Origin: Rufibacter roseolus | Lineage (GTDB): Bacteria > Bacteroidota > Bacteroidia > Cytophagales > Hymenobacteraceae | Assembly: GCF_017916365.1 (NCBI RefSeq) | Contig: NZ_JAFMSU010000003.1 | Location: 248,001-312,000, forward strand | DNA length: 64,000 nt | Direction of reading: 5' to 3' | Shown: piece by piece, positions 9,276-18,700 of the stretch | How positions within the stretch are numbered: position 1 is the stretch's first letter | Layout of the letters: each line of letters opens with the position of its first letter | The notes under the pieces: model-generated | What the model saw: only the letters and a program-made list of their open reading frames with translations | What the model was told of the DNA's origin: nothing | The model's database searches: none | Translations under genes and position numbers: made by a program

Positions 9276-9335
9276 GTGGTTATAATTGCCTCGGTTATTG
9301 GTGATAACACCAACAACCGAGGCAATTATAACCAC
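9276..9335. repeat. 60-bp near-perfect palindrome
   Basis: Two 28-bp arms separated by ATAA with one mismatch. The core is the dispersed GTTGGTG-ATAA-CACCAA family, extended here by arms containing GTGGTTATAATTGCCTCGG and its complement. It lies 24 bp past the stop codon of the S9 peptidase. There is no T run, so it is unlikely to be a simple terminator. Confidence 0.8.
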
Positions 9336-9342
9336 GCATTCC

Positions 9343-9470
9343 GTCCCCCTTTGAAGGGGGTAGGGGGATGATAAGGCCGCATCAAGAATTAGGTTGGTTT
9401 GCTACAGGGTAGAAGCTTTGATGGTGCTCCTCACCCATGGGCAACCACAAGGGCTTGCCCCTACATGGGA
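9343..9470. repeat. Dispersed intergenic repeat elements
   Basis: A CCCCCTTTGAAGGGGG-type element (about 9343-9370) and a GGGCAACC...GGTTGCCC-type element in reverse orientation (about 9439-9466). Both families recur at other intergenic sites in the window. No gene fits between 9253 and 9661. Confidence 0.65.
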
Positions 9471-9572
9471 ACGCCACGATTAGGAAGAGTAATCATCTCC
9501 CTGGCCTGCAAAGGGGACGAAATGCGTAAATAAGCTTAATACGTTTACTACCCGTTTTTACCAAAACATCCC

Positions 9573-9619
9573 TAAAATAAGAATCCCGCCCTGGAGACCA
9601 GGGCGGGATTCTTATTTTA
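9573..9619. terminator. Strong bidirectional terminator
   Basis: A perfect 22-bp stem with a 3-nt loop AGA. The GC-rich centre CCCGCCCTGG is flanked by AT-rich arms that supply a T run in both directions. It sits between the convergent S9 peptidase and desaturase genes. Confidence 0.9.
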
Positions 9620-9661
9620 AACAGTAAGCTAAAGAGAAAACCCCCAAGCCTGAGATTTGTT

Positions 9662-10747
9662 TTACCGTTGCACCATAACGGGCTGAAGCGCCAGTTGCTT
9701 CAGATGCGAGATGTGTGACATGATGGCTGTTCTGGTTTTGGGGTATTCATGGTAAGTCACACCAAACTCGGCGCAGGCTTCCTTGATAATCTTACTGATG
9801 GCCGGGTAATGCACGTGTGAAATCCGGGGGAACAGGTGGTGCTCAATCTGGAAGTTCAGGCCGCCCGTTAACCAGGACACAATCTTGTTTTTGGTGGCGA
9901 AGTTGGCGGTGGTTTTGAGCTGGTGCAACGCCCACTCGTCCTCAATGCGGTTCGTAGACTCGGTAGGAATTGGGAAATGCGCGTGCTCAACGGTATGGGC
10001 CAATTGGAACACAATGCTCAATACCAACCCCGTGAACATACCGTACACCAGGAAACCAACCAGCCAGGGCAGAAACCCGACGGTGTAAATAGGCACTACC
10101 ACAAATAAGGCAAAGTGCATTGCTTTGAATCCCCAGAAAGTGAAATGGTCTTTGCCGCTCATTTTCTTGATGGGAATATCGCCTACCTTTTGGGTGAAAT
10201 ACTTCACGTAATCGGTGAAGAAGATCCAGTAGATGTAGAGCATGGCGTAGGCACCCCAGAAGTAATAATGCTGGTACTTGTGCAGTTTGAGGTGCTCCTG
10301 GTTTTCGCAGAGGCGCAGGAAGGGTTTGGCATCCAGGTCATCGTCTACGCCGTCAATGTTGGTGTAGGTGTGGTGGATGATGTTGTGCTTGGTGGTCCAC
10401 ATGTGGATGTTGGCACCCAGCACGTTCAGGGAAAGGCCGGCCAGTTCATTCACCCACTTCTTCCGGCTGAAACTGCCGTGCCCGCCATCGTGCATCACGT
10501 TGAACCCAATAGCAGCGGTTACCCCGCCAATGAGAATACATTCCAGCAAGGCCAACCAAACCGGCGGCGTGAAAAACACAAGGTGGATGTATAGAAACAC
10601 CAGGCTGGAGAGCAGCACCGCGGCTTTTATGTACAATTTGTAATTCCCGGTAGGGTGACTGCCTTTCTCCTCAAAATAGGCGTTGGTGCGCCGTTTAAGC
10701 TCGGAGTAAAACGAATTGGAAGGGGCAATGAATTTAGGAGTAGCCAT
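9662..10747 (-). CDS. Membrane fatty acid desaturase (acyl-CoA/lipid desaturase family)
   Basis: A 361-residue integral membrane di-iron desaturase. All three histidine boxes are present: HDGGH (His86-His90), HNIIHH (121-126) and QIEHH (300-304); Gln in the third box is typical of front-end and linoleoyl-CoA-type desaturases. Membrane segments lie around residues 42-62, 65-85 and 205-250. It would insert a double bond into membrane acyl chains with an external electron donor; no cytochrome b5 domain is fused. Regiospecificity cannot be read from sequence. It shares a strong terminator with the convergent peptidase gene. Confidence 0.92.
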   Translation of the reverse strand: MATPKFIAPSNSFYSELKRRTNAYFEEKGSHPTGNYKLYIKAAVLLSSLVFLYIHLVFFTPPVWLALLECILIGGVTAAIGFNVMHDGGHGSFSRKKWVNELAGLSLNVLGANIHMWTTKHNIIHHTYTNIDGVDDDLDAKPFLRLCENQEHLKLHKYQHYYFWGAYAMLYIYWIFFTDYVKYFTQKVGDIPIKKMSGKDHFTFWGFKAMHFALFVVVPIYTVGFLPWLVGFLVYGMFTGLVLSIVFQLAHTVEHAHFPIPTESTNRIEDEWALHQLKTTANFATKNKIVSWLTGGLNFQIEHHLFPRISHVHYPAISKIIKEACAEFGVTYHEYPKTRTAIMSHISHLKQLALQPVMVQR

Positions 10748-10965
10748 GAAGGACGATTTAGTTGAAAATAGGCTACAGAGCTATCTCAACGGAAAATCGT
10801 CAATCAAATCCATAACATCTTTGAAAGGTAACGCTTTATTTGTACGTATTAATTCACATTCATCCAAAACAGTAGGTTTATTTTCAAATCTATACAGCCT
10901 GGACTGAGAAAATAAGATGTAAGGATGGGTAAATAAAGCTCTGTCTATCTATAATCCAACTACGG

Positions 10966-11892
10966 CTACTTAGTCATTAACTTGTTGCTGGCCAGCCAAT
11001 TCACGCATCTTTCAAACCACAGGTCTTTGGTGGTGGGGTTGATCATCCCAAAACCATGGCCCCCGCCCTGGTAGACATGCAGCTCACCGGGAATCTTGTG
11101 TTGGCGCAGGGCCTGGTAGAAGACTATACTGTTTTGCACCGGCACTAACTCGTCATCTGAGGCGTGCACCAGGAAGGTAGGCGGCGTTTGGGCCGTTACC
11201 TGCTGCTCGTTGGAGTAAGCCTGCAGTTTGCCTTTTGAGGCTCCTTTTCCCAAAAGCCGCTCAAAAGAGCCCTGGTGCCAAATGGTAGGATCGCTGCTGA
11301 TGACCGGGTAAATCAAGACCATGAAATCGGGCCGCAGAGATAGGTTCTCAGGATTCTGGATTTGTGACTGGTTGAAGTGCGTGCCTGCAGTGGAGGCCAG
11401 GTGCCCGCCCGCCGAGAAGCCCAAAATGCCTACGCGCTGCGGATTCACGTTCCATTCCTTCGCCCGCTTACGCACCAGGTACAGCGCCCGCTGGGCATCC
11501 TGGAGCGGCGTGATCTCGGGCTGCGAAGTAATGGCGGGGTCCGGTAGGCGGTACTTCAGCACGAAGGCGGTCACCCCCTGCTCCGCGAACTTACGGGCTA
11601 CGTCTGCCCCTTCGTGCCCCGAGGCCAGTATCCAGTATCCTCCGCCGGGACAGATGACCACCGCGGTACCGTTCGCCTTACCTTTGGCCGGAAGGTAAAC
11701 GCTAAGGGTGGGCGTGCGCACCAGGGAGACTATCTCCACTTTATCCTGGTTCACCTCGCGTTTCTCCTGGTCTGGCCCGGGCACTTCATTGGGAATCTTG
11801 CCATCGTACAGCGGAATCACGGTGGGTTTGGTTTGGGCGGCGACACGGTAGGTCACGCCTGCCAGCAGCAGCAGGGCCAGTAGCTTTTTCAT
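10966..11892 (-). CDS. Exported alpha/beta hydrolase (acetyl-esterase/xylanase-like)
   Basis: A 308-residue protein with a signal peptide (MKKLLALLLLAGVTYRVAA). Motifs are the oxyanion segment CPGGGYW, the nucleophile elbow GFSAGGHLAS, an acid segment HASDDELVP, and the catalytic His in GGGHGFG. This pattern is of the BD-FAE/esterase-lipase group often annotated as acetylxylan or carbohydrate esterase in Bacteroidota. The start is the ATG at 11892, since the long upstream extension has no protein character and would mask the signal peptide. A 10-bp-armed palindrome at 11917-11964 separates it from the DinB gene. Confidence 0.85.
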   Translation of the reverse strand: MKKLLALLLLAGVTYRVAAQTKPTVIPLYDGKIPNEVPGPDQEKREVNQDKVEIVSLVRTPTLSVYLPAKGKANGTAVVICPGGGYWILASGHEGADVARKFAEQGVTAFVLKYRLPDPAITSQPEITPLQDAQRALYLVRKRAKEWNVNPQRVGILGFSAGGHLASTAGTHFNQSQIQNPENLSLRPDFMVLIYPVISSDPTIWHQGSFERLLGKGASKGKLQAYSNEQQVTAQTPPTFLVHASDDELVPVQNSIVFYQALRQHKIPGELHVYQGGGHGFGMINPTTKDLWFERCVNWLASNKLMTK

Positions 11893-11916
11893 CTTCTTGA
11901 AGTTTACAGGAAAGTG

Positions 11917-11964
11917 CCTCCTGTTTTCAGGCCGATTTAGGTAAATCAGCCCCGAAACAGGAGG
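11917..11964. repeat. Palindrome-family element with site-specific outer arms
   Basis: Outer arms CCTCCTGTTT and AAACAGGAGG enclose a copy of the dispersed TTTCAGGCC...GGCC-CGAAA palindrome core. It lies between DinB (ends 11999) and the hydrolase (starts 11892), both on the minus strand. It could fold as a hairpin terminator for DinB, though there is no clear T run. Confidence 0.55.
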
Positions 11965-11998
11965 TTTGACACGTTGGGAAATCGGAGTTAAAAAGGAG

Positions 11999-12505
11999 TT
12001 ATCCGGCGAATTGCTCATCGGCGGTGGGGCCGTACATACCGGGCACCGGTACATCCAGCAGGCGCAGGTACACACTTAATTGCCCCCGGTGATGGATGAG
12101 ATGGTTCATGGCCAGGTTCCTGATGACCACCTGCTTAGGCATGGACACAATCACCCGATCGCCACTGCGCAGGGTCCAGGTTTTGCCTATCTCCACCACA
12201 TTGGTATCGTTCAGGGCCTTGGCCGCTTTCTGGTAGTTTTCCTCAAAATGGGCCATTAACTCCTGGTGGGTAGTACCGGCGAAACGCTTGTAGGTCTCCG
12301 GTGTGAGATTCAGCTCATCAGACTTCAGCACAGAGGCAATGAACAGCCCCGGCAACTCGGCAATGTGGCTGGCTAGTCGCTGCAAAGTCATGCTTTTGGG
12401 GTGCGGCCGCCAGTCAAAATGCTCCTCCGGTACGCGTTCCAACATCTTTCTGGTATTGGCGGCCTCGTGTTCAAACTGCCGCAGTAGCTTCTGGTTCAAT
12501 TCCAT
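11999..12505 (-). CDS. DinB-family protein
   Basis: A 168-residue four-helix-bundle protein of the DinB/YfiT-like superfamily. The family's three metal-binding His positions can be assigned: one in LQRLASHIAELP and two in NHLIHHRGQL. Members are small metal-dependent thiol-S-transferase-like or damage-inducible proteins; the substrate here is unknown. Length is typical. It is downstream of the peptide transporter on the minus strand but separated by an intrinsic terminator at 12554-12585, so it probably has its own promoter. Confidence 0.85.
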   Translation of the reverse strand: MELNQKLLRQFEHEAANTRKMLERVPEEHFDWRPHPKSMTLQRLASHIAELPGLFIASVLKSDELNLTPETYKRFAGTTHQELMAHFEENYQKAAKALNDTNVVEIGKTWTLRSGDRVIVSMPKQVVIRNLAMNHLIHHRGQLSVYLRLLDVPVPGMYGPTADEQFAG

Positions 12506-12553
12506 AGTTCGTTCGTGGTTTGGTGAGGTAGGTAGCGGTAAGTTAGAAAAAAG

Positions 12554-12585
12554 AACGGGAGCCGAAAAAAATTCCGGCTCCCGTT
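12554..12585 (-). terminator. Intrinsic terminator of the peptide transporter gene
   Basis: An 11-bp perfect stem (AACGGGAGCCG / CGGCTCCCGTT) with a 10-nt A/T-rich loop, 20 bp beyond the stop of the transporter gene. On the minus strand it is followed by TTTTTTCTAAC. Confidence 0.75.
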
Positions 12586-12605
12586 TTCAAGTCATTTTCA
12601 GGAAA

Positions 12606-14108
12606 TTAGCGCACATCGCCCATCCACTTCCGGATAACCCGGCTGAACAGAATCAGCACCACCCCAATACCCAAAGACCAGAGCCCGATCTGGTTCAGGA
12701 TCTGGGCATAGTAAGGCAAAGAAAGTACCGGGTTGTCTACCACATTCTGCGGCACGCTCATGAGTGCTCCGATCTTGCTGGCCAGGAACTCCCCTACCGC
12801 GCTCGCGAAAAACCAGATCCCCATCATCATGGCCACAATGCGGGCCGGCGACAGTTTGGTGATCATAGACAACCCGATGGGTGAGATACACATCTCACCG
12901 CAAATGATGAAGAAGTAACCGGCAATGAAGGTGAACAGCGGAATAAGGCCGCTGCCCTGGCTGGTGACGCAGCCCAGGTAGAACACGTAAAAGCCCAGCC
13001 CCACCAGTACAAACGACAACCCGAACTTGGTGGGAGTGTTAGGTTCAATCCCTTTGCGGTTCAACGTGGGCCAGAGCCAGGCGAAGAAGAAGCTAAGAAC
13101 CACCACCCAGCCCGGCGGCAGAAAGTTGTTCACCGCCAGTGCCGGCAGCTCTACACCCATCACGTGCATGTCCACGTTACGCATGGCAAACAGGTTCAGC
13201 GACCCGGCGTTCTGCTCATAGAAAGACCAGAATAAGGCCGAAAACACAATAAGCACCAGCGCCGCAAACAGCTTGTAGCGCGCTGCCGCTTCCATCCTGA
13301 ACGCAATGAACAGAATGTACAGAATTGACAACGCTCCCAGCCCGAACATGATGAAGTCCATGATCTCGTAGCGGTTGAACAGCGCCACAATCACCGGAAT
13401 CACCGCCAGCGTAGCCACATAAATCACAACTTCCTTGCTGATGCCTGCGAACACCGGCTTTTTCAGATCCTCGGGATGCGGCGGCAGGCCATTGTTGCCC
13501 AAAGATTTCTTCCCGATGGAGAACACCACCAGCCCCAAAATCATGAACAGCCCCGCCAACCCGAAGCCGTAATGCCAGTTGATCTGCTGCCCCACGTAAC
13601 CGCAAAGCAAGCCGCCCAGCGCCGCCCCTATGTTGATGCCCATGTAGAAAATGGAGAACGCACTGTCTTTCCTCGGGTCATTGTCTGAGTACAGCGTACC
13701 CACCAGACTGGAGATATTGGGCTTGAAGAACCCGTTCCCGCAGATAATGAAGGCCATGCCATAGAAGAAGCTCCAGTCCTCCGGCAGCGCCAGAACCAAA
13801 TGCCCGATGGCCATGAGAATACCGCCGTACATCACCGCCTTGCGCCCACCCAGGAACCGGTCAGACATCATCCCCCCGAACATGGGCATGGTATACACCA
13901 GCGCTGCGTACGATCCCAGGATGGCGTAGCCTTTTGGTTCATCAAACTTGAGTTCAGAGATCATGTAAGCCAGCAGCAGGGCCTTCATGCCATAGAAAGA
14001 GAAACGCTCCCACATCTCGGTGAAGAAGAGCATGTAGAGTTGTTTGGGGTGCCCTGTCGCCGCTGGGGCCACGGGCGCCTCCGGAATCCTCGGTTCAGTT
14101 AAATCCAT
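12606..14108 (-). CDS. POT/PTR2-family proton-coupled oligopeptide transporter
   Basis: A 500-residue transporter with about 12-14 membrane segments. POT signatures are near the N terminus: FFTEMWERFSFYGMKALL (the ExxER-type helix 1 motif appears as E-M-W-E-R-F) and the PTR2 motif region with GGMMSDRFLGGRKAVMYGG. A second signature, FYMGINIGAALGGLLCGYVG, follows. It imports di- and tripeptides with protons across the inner membrane. The S9 and M14 peptidases elsewhere in the window would generate substrates, but no operon links them. Terminator at 12554. Confidence 0.92.
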   Translation of the reverse strand: MDLTEPRIPEAPVAPAATGHPKQLYMLFFTEMWERFSFYGMKALLLAYMISELKFDEPKGYAILGSYAALVYTMPMFGGMMSDRFLGGRKAVMYGGILMAIGHLVLALPEDWSFFYGMAFIICGNGFFKPNISSLVGTLYSDNDPRKDSAFSIFYMGINIGAALGGLLCGYVGQQINWHYGFGLAGLFMILGLVVFSIGKKSLGNNGLPPHPEDLKKPVFAGISKEVVIYVATLAVIPVIVALFNRYEIMDFIMFGLGALSILYILFIAFRMEAAARYKLFAALVLIVFSALFWSFYEQNAGSLNLFAMRNVDMHVMGVELPALAVNNFLPPGWVVVLSFFFAWLWPTLNRKGIEPNTPTKFGLSFVLVGLGFYVFYLGCVTSQGSGLIPLFTFIAGYFFIICGEMCISPIGLSMITKLSPARIVAMMMGIWFFASAVGEFLASKIGALMSVPQNVVDNPVLSLPYYAQILNQIGLWSLGIGVVLILFSRVIRKWMGDVR

Positions 14109-14196
14109 ATCAGGTGATAAACGGAAAATAGTTTCAGTTATTGACCTGACAAGTTAATGGTTTGCGGCGGGATTTAGAGCAGCCAAGGGGATTTCT

Positions 14197-14277
14197 GTTT
14201 AGGGCTGATATTGAGGAAAGAGGCTTGAAACGGTTATAGCGCAGACGCTCGCAGGTCCTCCGGACGCTACGAGGTCT
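14197..14277. repeat. Palindrome element plus AGAC...GTCT hairpin element, copy 1
   Basis: A copy of the dispersed approximately 35-bp palindrome family (14197-14231) directly followed by a 35-bp imperfect hairpin element that starts AGACGCTCG and ends CGAGGTCT (14243-14277). The same two elements stand side by side, in the same order, at 20736-20817. Confidence 0.65.
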
Positions 14278-14287
14278 TTGGAGCAAG

Positions 14288-14406
<119 letters not shown>

Positions 14407-14459
14407 GTTACACCTAAATCTGCGTTCCACGTAAACAACTCCACTCAAATCCGCTCACC

Positions 14460-15023
14460 ATGAACCTATCTCCCCGCCCCTATCACATGAAAAATCCCGA
14501 AGGCATGTACTTCGTCACCTTCTCTGTGGTATTTTGGATAGACGTGTTCATCAGGGCCAGGTACAAAGAAATTTTCGTGGAAAGCTTAAGGTTTTGCATC
14601 ACCAACAAAGGATTGCAAGTACATGCCTGGTGCCTCATAACAAGCCATGCGCACCTTATCATTTCTTCCAAAGACCCTGACAAAACACAGTTATCCGATG
14701 TCATCAGAGACTTAAAGAAGTATACTGCACAGCAAATCATTAGAGAAATTGAAAATAGCCCTGAGAGCAGAAGAGAATGGCTTCTGGATAAGTTCGCCTT
14801 TGCCGCCAAAAGCAACAACCGGAACACCAGCTACCAGTTCTGGCAGCAAAGCAACCATGCCGAGGAATTGCACAGCAATACATTCATGGACCAAAAACTT
14901 CAGTACATACATCAGAATCCGGTGAAAGACGGCTGGGTGGAAGAGCCCGAACATTACCTTTACAGCAGTGCTAGAGATTATGCAGGCACGCAGGGGCTGG
15001 TACCGATTGTGCTGATTGAGTAG
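14460..15023 (+). CDS. REP-associated tyrosine transposase (Y1-Tnp/RAYT)
   Basis: A 187-residue HUH-type transposase of the IS200-like Y1 family. It contains the HUH motif S-H-A-H-L-I-I (about residues 62-68), preceded by WCLITSH, and the catalytic Tyr region LQYIHQNPVKDGWV near residue 147, followed by the characteristic Y-S-S-A-R-D-Y. The N-terminal YFVTFSVVFWIDVFIR is typical of Bacteroidota RAYTs. The ORF is intact and the catalytic residues are present, so activity is possible. It would nick and join single-stranded REP DNA. The flanking inverted REPs support this. Confidence 0.92.
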   Translation: MNLSPRPYHMKNPEGMYFVTFSVVFWIDVFIRARYKEIFVESLRFCITNKGLQVHAWCLITSHAHLIISSKDPDKTQLSDVIRDLKKYTAQQIIREIENSPESRREWLLDKFAFAAKSNNRNTSYQFWQQSNHAEELHSNTFMDQKLQYIHQNPVKDGWVEEPEHYLYSSARDYAGTQGLVPIVLIE

Positions 15024-15041
15024 TTATGGATTGCTATTTAC

Positions 15042-15099
15042 GCCAATCGGGAGATTGGCTGTCCTTAAGTGCGTAGAGCGCTGCGCTAACTCTACGCAC
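15042..15099 (-). repeat. REP element, right copy (inverted)
   Basis: Inverse-orientation copy of the left REP: 7-bp stem 15042-15048 / 15053-15059 with loop GGGA, then 10-bp stem 15069-15078 / 15090-15099 with an 11-nt loop. It begins 18 bp after the transposase stop. Confidence 0.88.
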
Positions 15100-15139
15100 A
15101 CCCAAGTTTTGCCGGAGGTTAACACCACCGCTTTGTGAC

Positions 15140-15694
15140 CTATCTTTTGGGAAACCAGTATTGATCACTTTCTCGCACACCTCTTCCTAGAAAAGCGCTG
15201 TTCCTTGGCAGCTCAGAATCTAAAGCTGATTCTTTGTCATATAGTAGGAATAAAGAAAGCAGCAAAATATCATCTTCATCATTGTTGGCTACTATGAAGG
15301 CCTTTTTAAGAGGCAATGGATAATATTCTCGCGCATCAAACTTCGCGACTTGTTCTCCAGCCTTAAATAAGGATTTCTTGTAGCCATTGTGCATGTAGAA
15401 GTTGTATTGAAAGCCTTTATAATCAAAAGACCAATGGCCTTTCCAGGCGCTTTCAATGATTACCTCAACCGTTCCTTCCATTAGTTGAAGCAAATAGGTT
15501 ACCTTTCCCTTTTCCCAAAACTTTTGACCCTTACCTTGCCTTATGATTGCTACAGGCTTATCCCAAAATTTATAAATACTGGCTATTGCTTTATTGGAAG
15601 GTACCCAACCAACTCTCGCATTTAGATAGGGTTCCTCCTCATCATTCTTATAGAAACAGTAATCTTGCCCTTCCTGGCAGATGTTTAACCGCAT
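15140..15694 (-). CDS. Beta-rich protein of unknown function at the end of the AAA+ cluster
   Basis: A 184-residue cytoplasmic-looking protein starting MRLNICQEGQ. Alternating strands run throughout (ARVGWVPSN, KPVAIIRQG, TVEVIIES, FQYNFYMHN), with EQVAKFDA and a final hydrophobic helix DDILLLSLFLLYD. The pattern resembles Tubby C-terminal/LURP-one-like barrels, but this is only a resemblance. It starts 16 bp after the stop of the giant ATPase gene on the same strand, so it is probably the last gene of that transcript and may act with it. Confidence 0.7.
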   Translation of the reverse strand: MRLNICQEGQDYCFYKNDEEEPYLNARVGWVPSNKAIASIYKFWDKPVAIIRQGKGQKFWEKGKVTYLLQLMEGTVEVIIESAWKGHWSFDYKGFQYNFYMHNGYKKSLFKAGEQVAKFDAREYYPLPLKKAFIVANNDEDDILLLSLFLLYDKESALDSELPRNSAFLGRGVRESDQYWFPKR

Positions 15695-15710
15695 AAAGTA
15701 AGGTTAAAGA

Positions 15711-18700
15711 TTAATTCTCTCCAATCACCAGCTTTGTCTCCGGCTTCAACTCTCCCAACACCTGCTTAATCCCGGACAAACCCTCTGAAATACTTTCCAT
15801 CTGGGCCAGCACCTGTCCTACCTGATTACCGTCCCCGAAGCCTTTGAGTTTGTTGTTCCGCATGAAGGTCGCTTTGATGTCTTCCCAGCGCTGGGTTTCT
15901 TCTGGGGTAGCTAGGCCGATGAGCTGCTTGAACTTGAGCATGTTGGCCTCGGCACCGGTAGTCAAAGTCTGGGACTCAGACTGGTAATGCGACTGGATGA
16001 GCATTTGGAGTTCCTGGTCGTTCATGATGGGCATTACCTTCTCCGCGAGCTTGTTCATGTTACGGTACGAGCCCTGCATTTTGAACGGCGGCTCGGTACG
16101 GTACTCGTCGGCTTGGGCGGCGGAGCGGATGTACTCCAGGTTCACCTTCAGGATAACGTCACGCACGTGCAGGAGCTTTTTTAGGACGGCCACGTACTCG
16201 CTGATCTCGGCGGCAGTGTGGTTGGCTTCCAGTTCCATGCCCTCATTGCCGCCTGTTTCAGCGAGTTTTACCAGCGCGTACACGTCCTTCTGGCTCTTAG
16301 CAGCTAGCTTGGCCAGCACCGCGTTAGAGGTAAGGGAGTTCTCCAAGTAACTCAGCTTGAACACGTCTTCGGTGTCGCCGATGATGTCGCCCAGGTTGTA
16401 GATATCAGCACGGTTGGCGAGCATGTCGGGGATGCGGAATTTCTCGCCCGTCTCGGTGTAGGGGTTCCCGGCCATGACCACACAAACTTTCTTGCCCCGG
16501 AAATCATAGGTGCGGCTGCGGCCTTTGTATACGCCTTCAATCTTACGCTGGGCATCACAGAGCGAGATGAACTTCTGCAGGAACTCGGGGTTGCAGTGCT
16601 GGATATCGTCCAGGTAAATCATGACGTTGTCGCCCATCTCAAAGGATAGGTTCAGCTTCTCCAGTTCCTCGCGGGCGGCGGCGTTCGGGGCCTCCGTGGG
16701 GTCCAGCGCGGTGACCTGGTGACCGATTGCCGGACCGTTGATTTTCATGAAGATAATACCCAAACGGTTGGCGATATACTCCATGAGCGTGGTTTTGCCA
16801 TAACCCGGCGGCGACAACAACAGCAACATGCCCATCAAATCGGTGCGCTTGGTCTCGCCGGCGGTGCCCATCTGCTTGGCCAGGTTCGCCCCGATGAGCG
16901 GCAGATACACCTGGTCAATCAACCTGTTCCGCACGAACGAAGACATCACCCGCGGCTTGAACTCCTGTAGGCGCAACTCCTCCTCAAACGCGGCGGTCAT
17001 CTGGTGCTTCAATTCGTGGAACTGTTTGAATTGCTGCACCACCTGCTTTTCATAGCTGTTAAGCTTTTGCTGGAATCCGTGGAAGTGCAGCGGATACTGC
17101 TGATTCTGCACCAGCGGGTGCGTGCCCTGCATCCCCGCCAGCGTCTCGCGCAGGTTCGCGTGTACTATTTGCTTCGGCTTCAGTTCCTGCAACAGTAGCA
17201 GCAACGCGGCTTCAGGCCCGTACTCTGCATCCTGGGCTAAGTTGGTCTGTGACAAATAGGCCCTGAGCCAATGCTGCAATAGCTCCAACTGCGCTACTTT
17301 GTTTTCATCCAGCGCCTGCACCGATGCTTCGAACATACTCAACGCTTTTTTATCCGTGAGGTACTGGTGGAAGTTTTGTACCAACTCAGCGGCCTGAGCG
17401 CTGGAAATGAACTGTTCGCCGCGGGTGAGTTCATAGAACAGGTACTCGCCTGCCGCTCCGGAATTTGCCTCTGGGAACAAGCCTGTCTCCTTCTGGAATG
17501 CCTGCAGTTCGCGTTGCAGATCGGCTTTGAGGTTGTCAAACTGGTGCGTCTCGGGAAAGACCTGCAGAATGGCGCCCACGCCTTTGAGTTGGTGATGGAA
17601 CAGCTGTTTTTGGTCTTCTTTCCCGAAAACTGCCCAAAAACAACGGGCAGCCGCGCGGTCCACAGCCGTGTAGCGGAGCAAATCTGCGGTCTTGAACAGG
17701 CGCACCAGGGAGCTCAGAATCAGCGCCGCGTCATGGTCGTGCACGCCTTTGAGGTAGCCCTCGTTGAAACGCACGGCCATGAATTTCTGCACGTACTCCA
17801 CCAATTCGGGTTGGGATAATTCGTGCAGTTGGTCCAACGTCAGGAGTTGCAAGCTCTCCTCCTGCGCTTCGGCTGTGGCAGAAGTATTTTTGGCTGCTTG
17901 TGCCGCTTGCAGGATTTGGAACGCCAGGTACTCGGCGCGGTAAACTTGGTTGTTCTCTGAAATGAGCGATTGCTCCCAAACGGGGCGGAAACTCAGGAAA
18001 CGCTCATCGGTGATTTTCTCGAAGAAGCTGGTGCCGGTGAGATGGTAGTACATGGCGTCCTCGCGGTGCACAATGCTGAGCTCCAGCGGTTGGGTGTTCA
18101 CGGTGAAGTGGTGCATGCCAAACTTGAGCACGTTCTGCCCGTCCACGAACAGCTCGCTCTTGTCTTTGAGCTGGCGCACGGCGTCTTCGCGAAGCGTTTT
18201 CAGGCGACTCTGGATGGCATCAGCTTTCACGGTGTCGCCCATGGCCAGGAGCTCGTCCACGGTGGTGCGCACCTTCTCCATCATTAAGTCTGAGGCGAAG
18301 TAGCCGTTGATTTCGGCGACGGTTTCAAGCTTGCTCAGGCGACTTTGTACGGCTTTCAGGATGCGGTCGGCGGCTTGCTGCAGGGTGGTGGCACGTTTGT
18401 TCCTCGCTTCCTGCAGCGCTACTTTCTTGCTCTCAAACGCAGAGTAAATCTCCTCTTGTTTATCGGCTATGATTTCTAAAAACGTGTCAAACTCCGAGAA
18501 GCGACCTTCCAGTTCTTCCAGCTGCACCATGAGTTTGGTGAGGTACTCCTCGCATTTCTGGGGCGTGTCGCAGACGTCCAGGAAGTTGATGACGCTCTGC
18601 CCGATGAGTTTGATCTGGGCATTGAACTCGGCCTGCCCCTCGGCGCTCAACAGCTCCTGCCGCTTGCGTTTGAGGGTAGCCTTGGTCTTGTTGAACGAGG

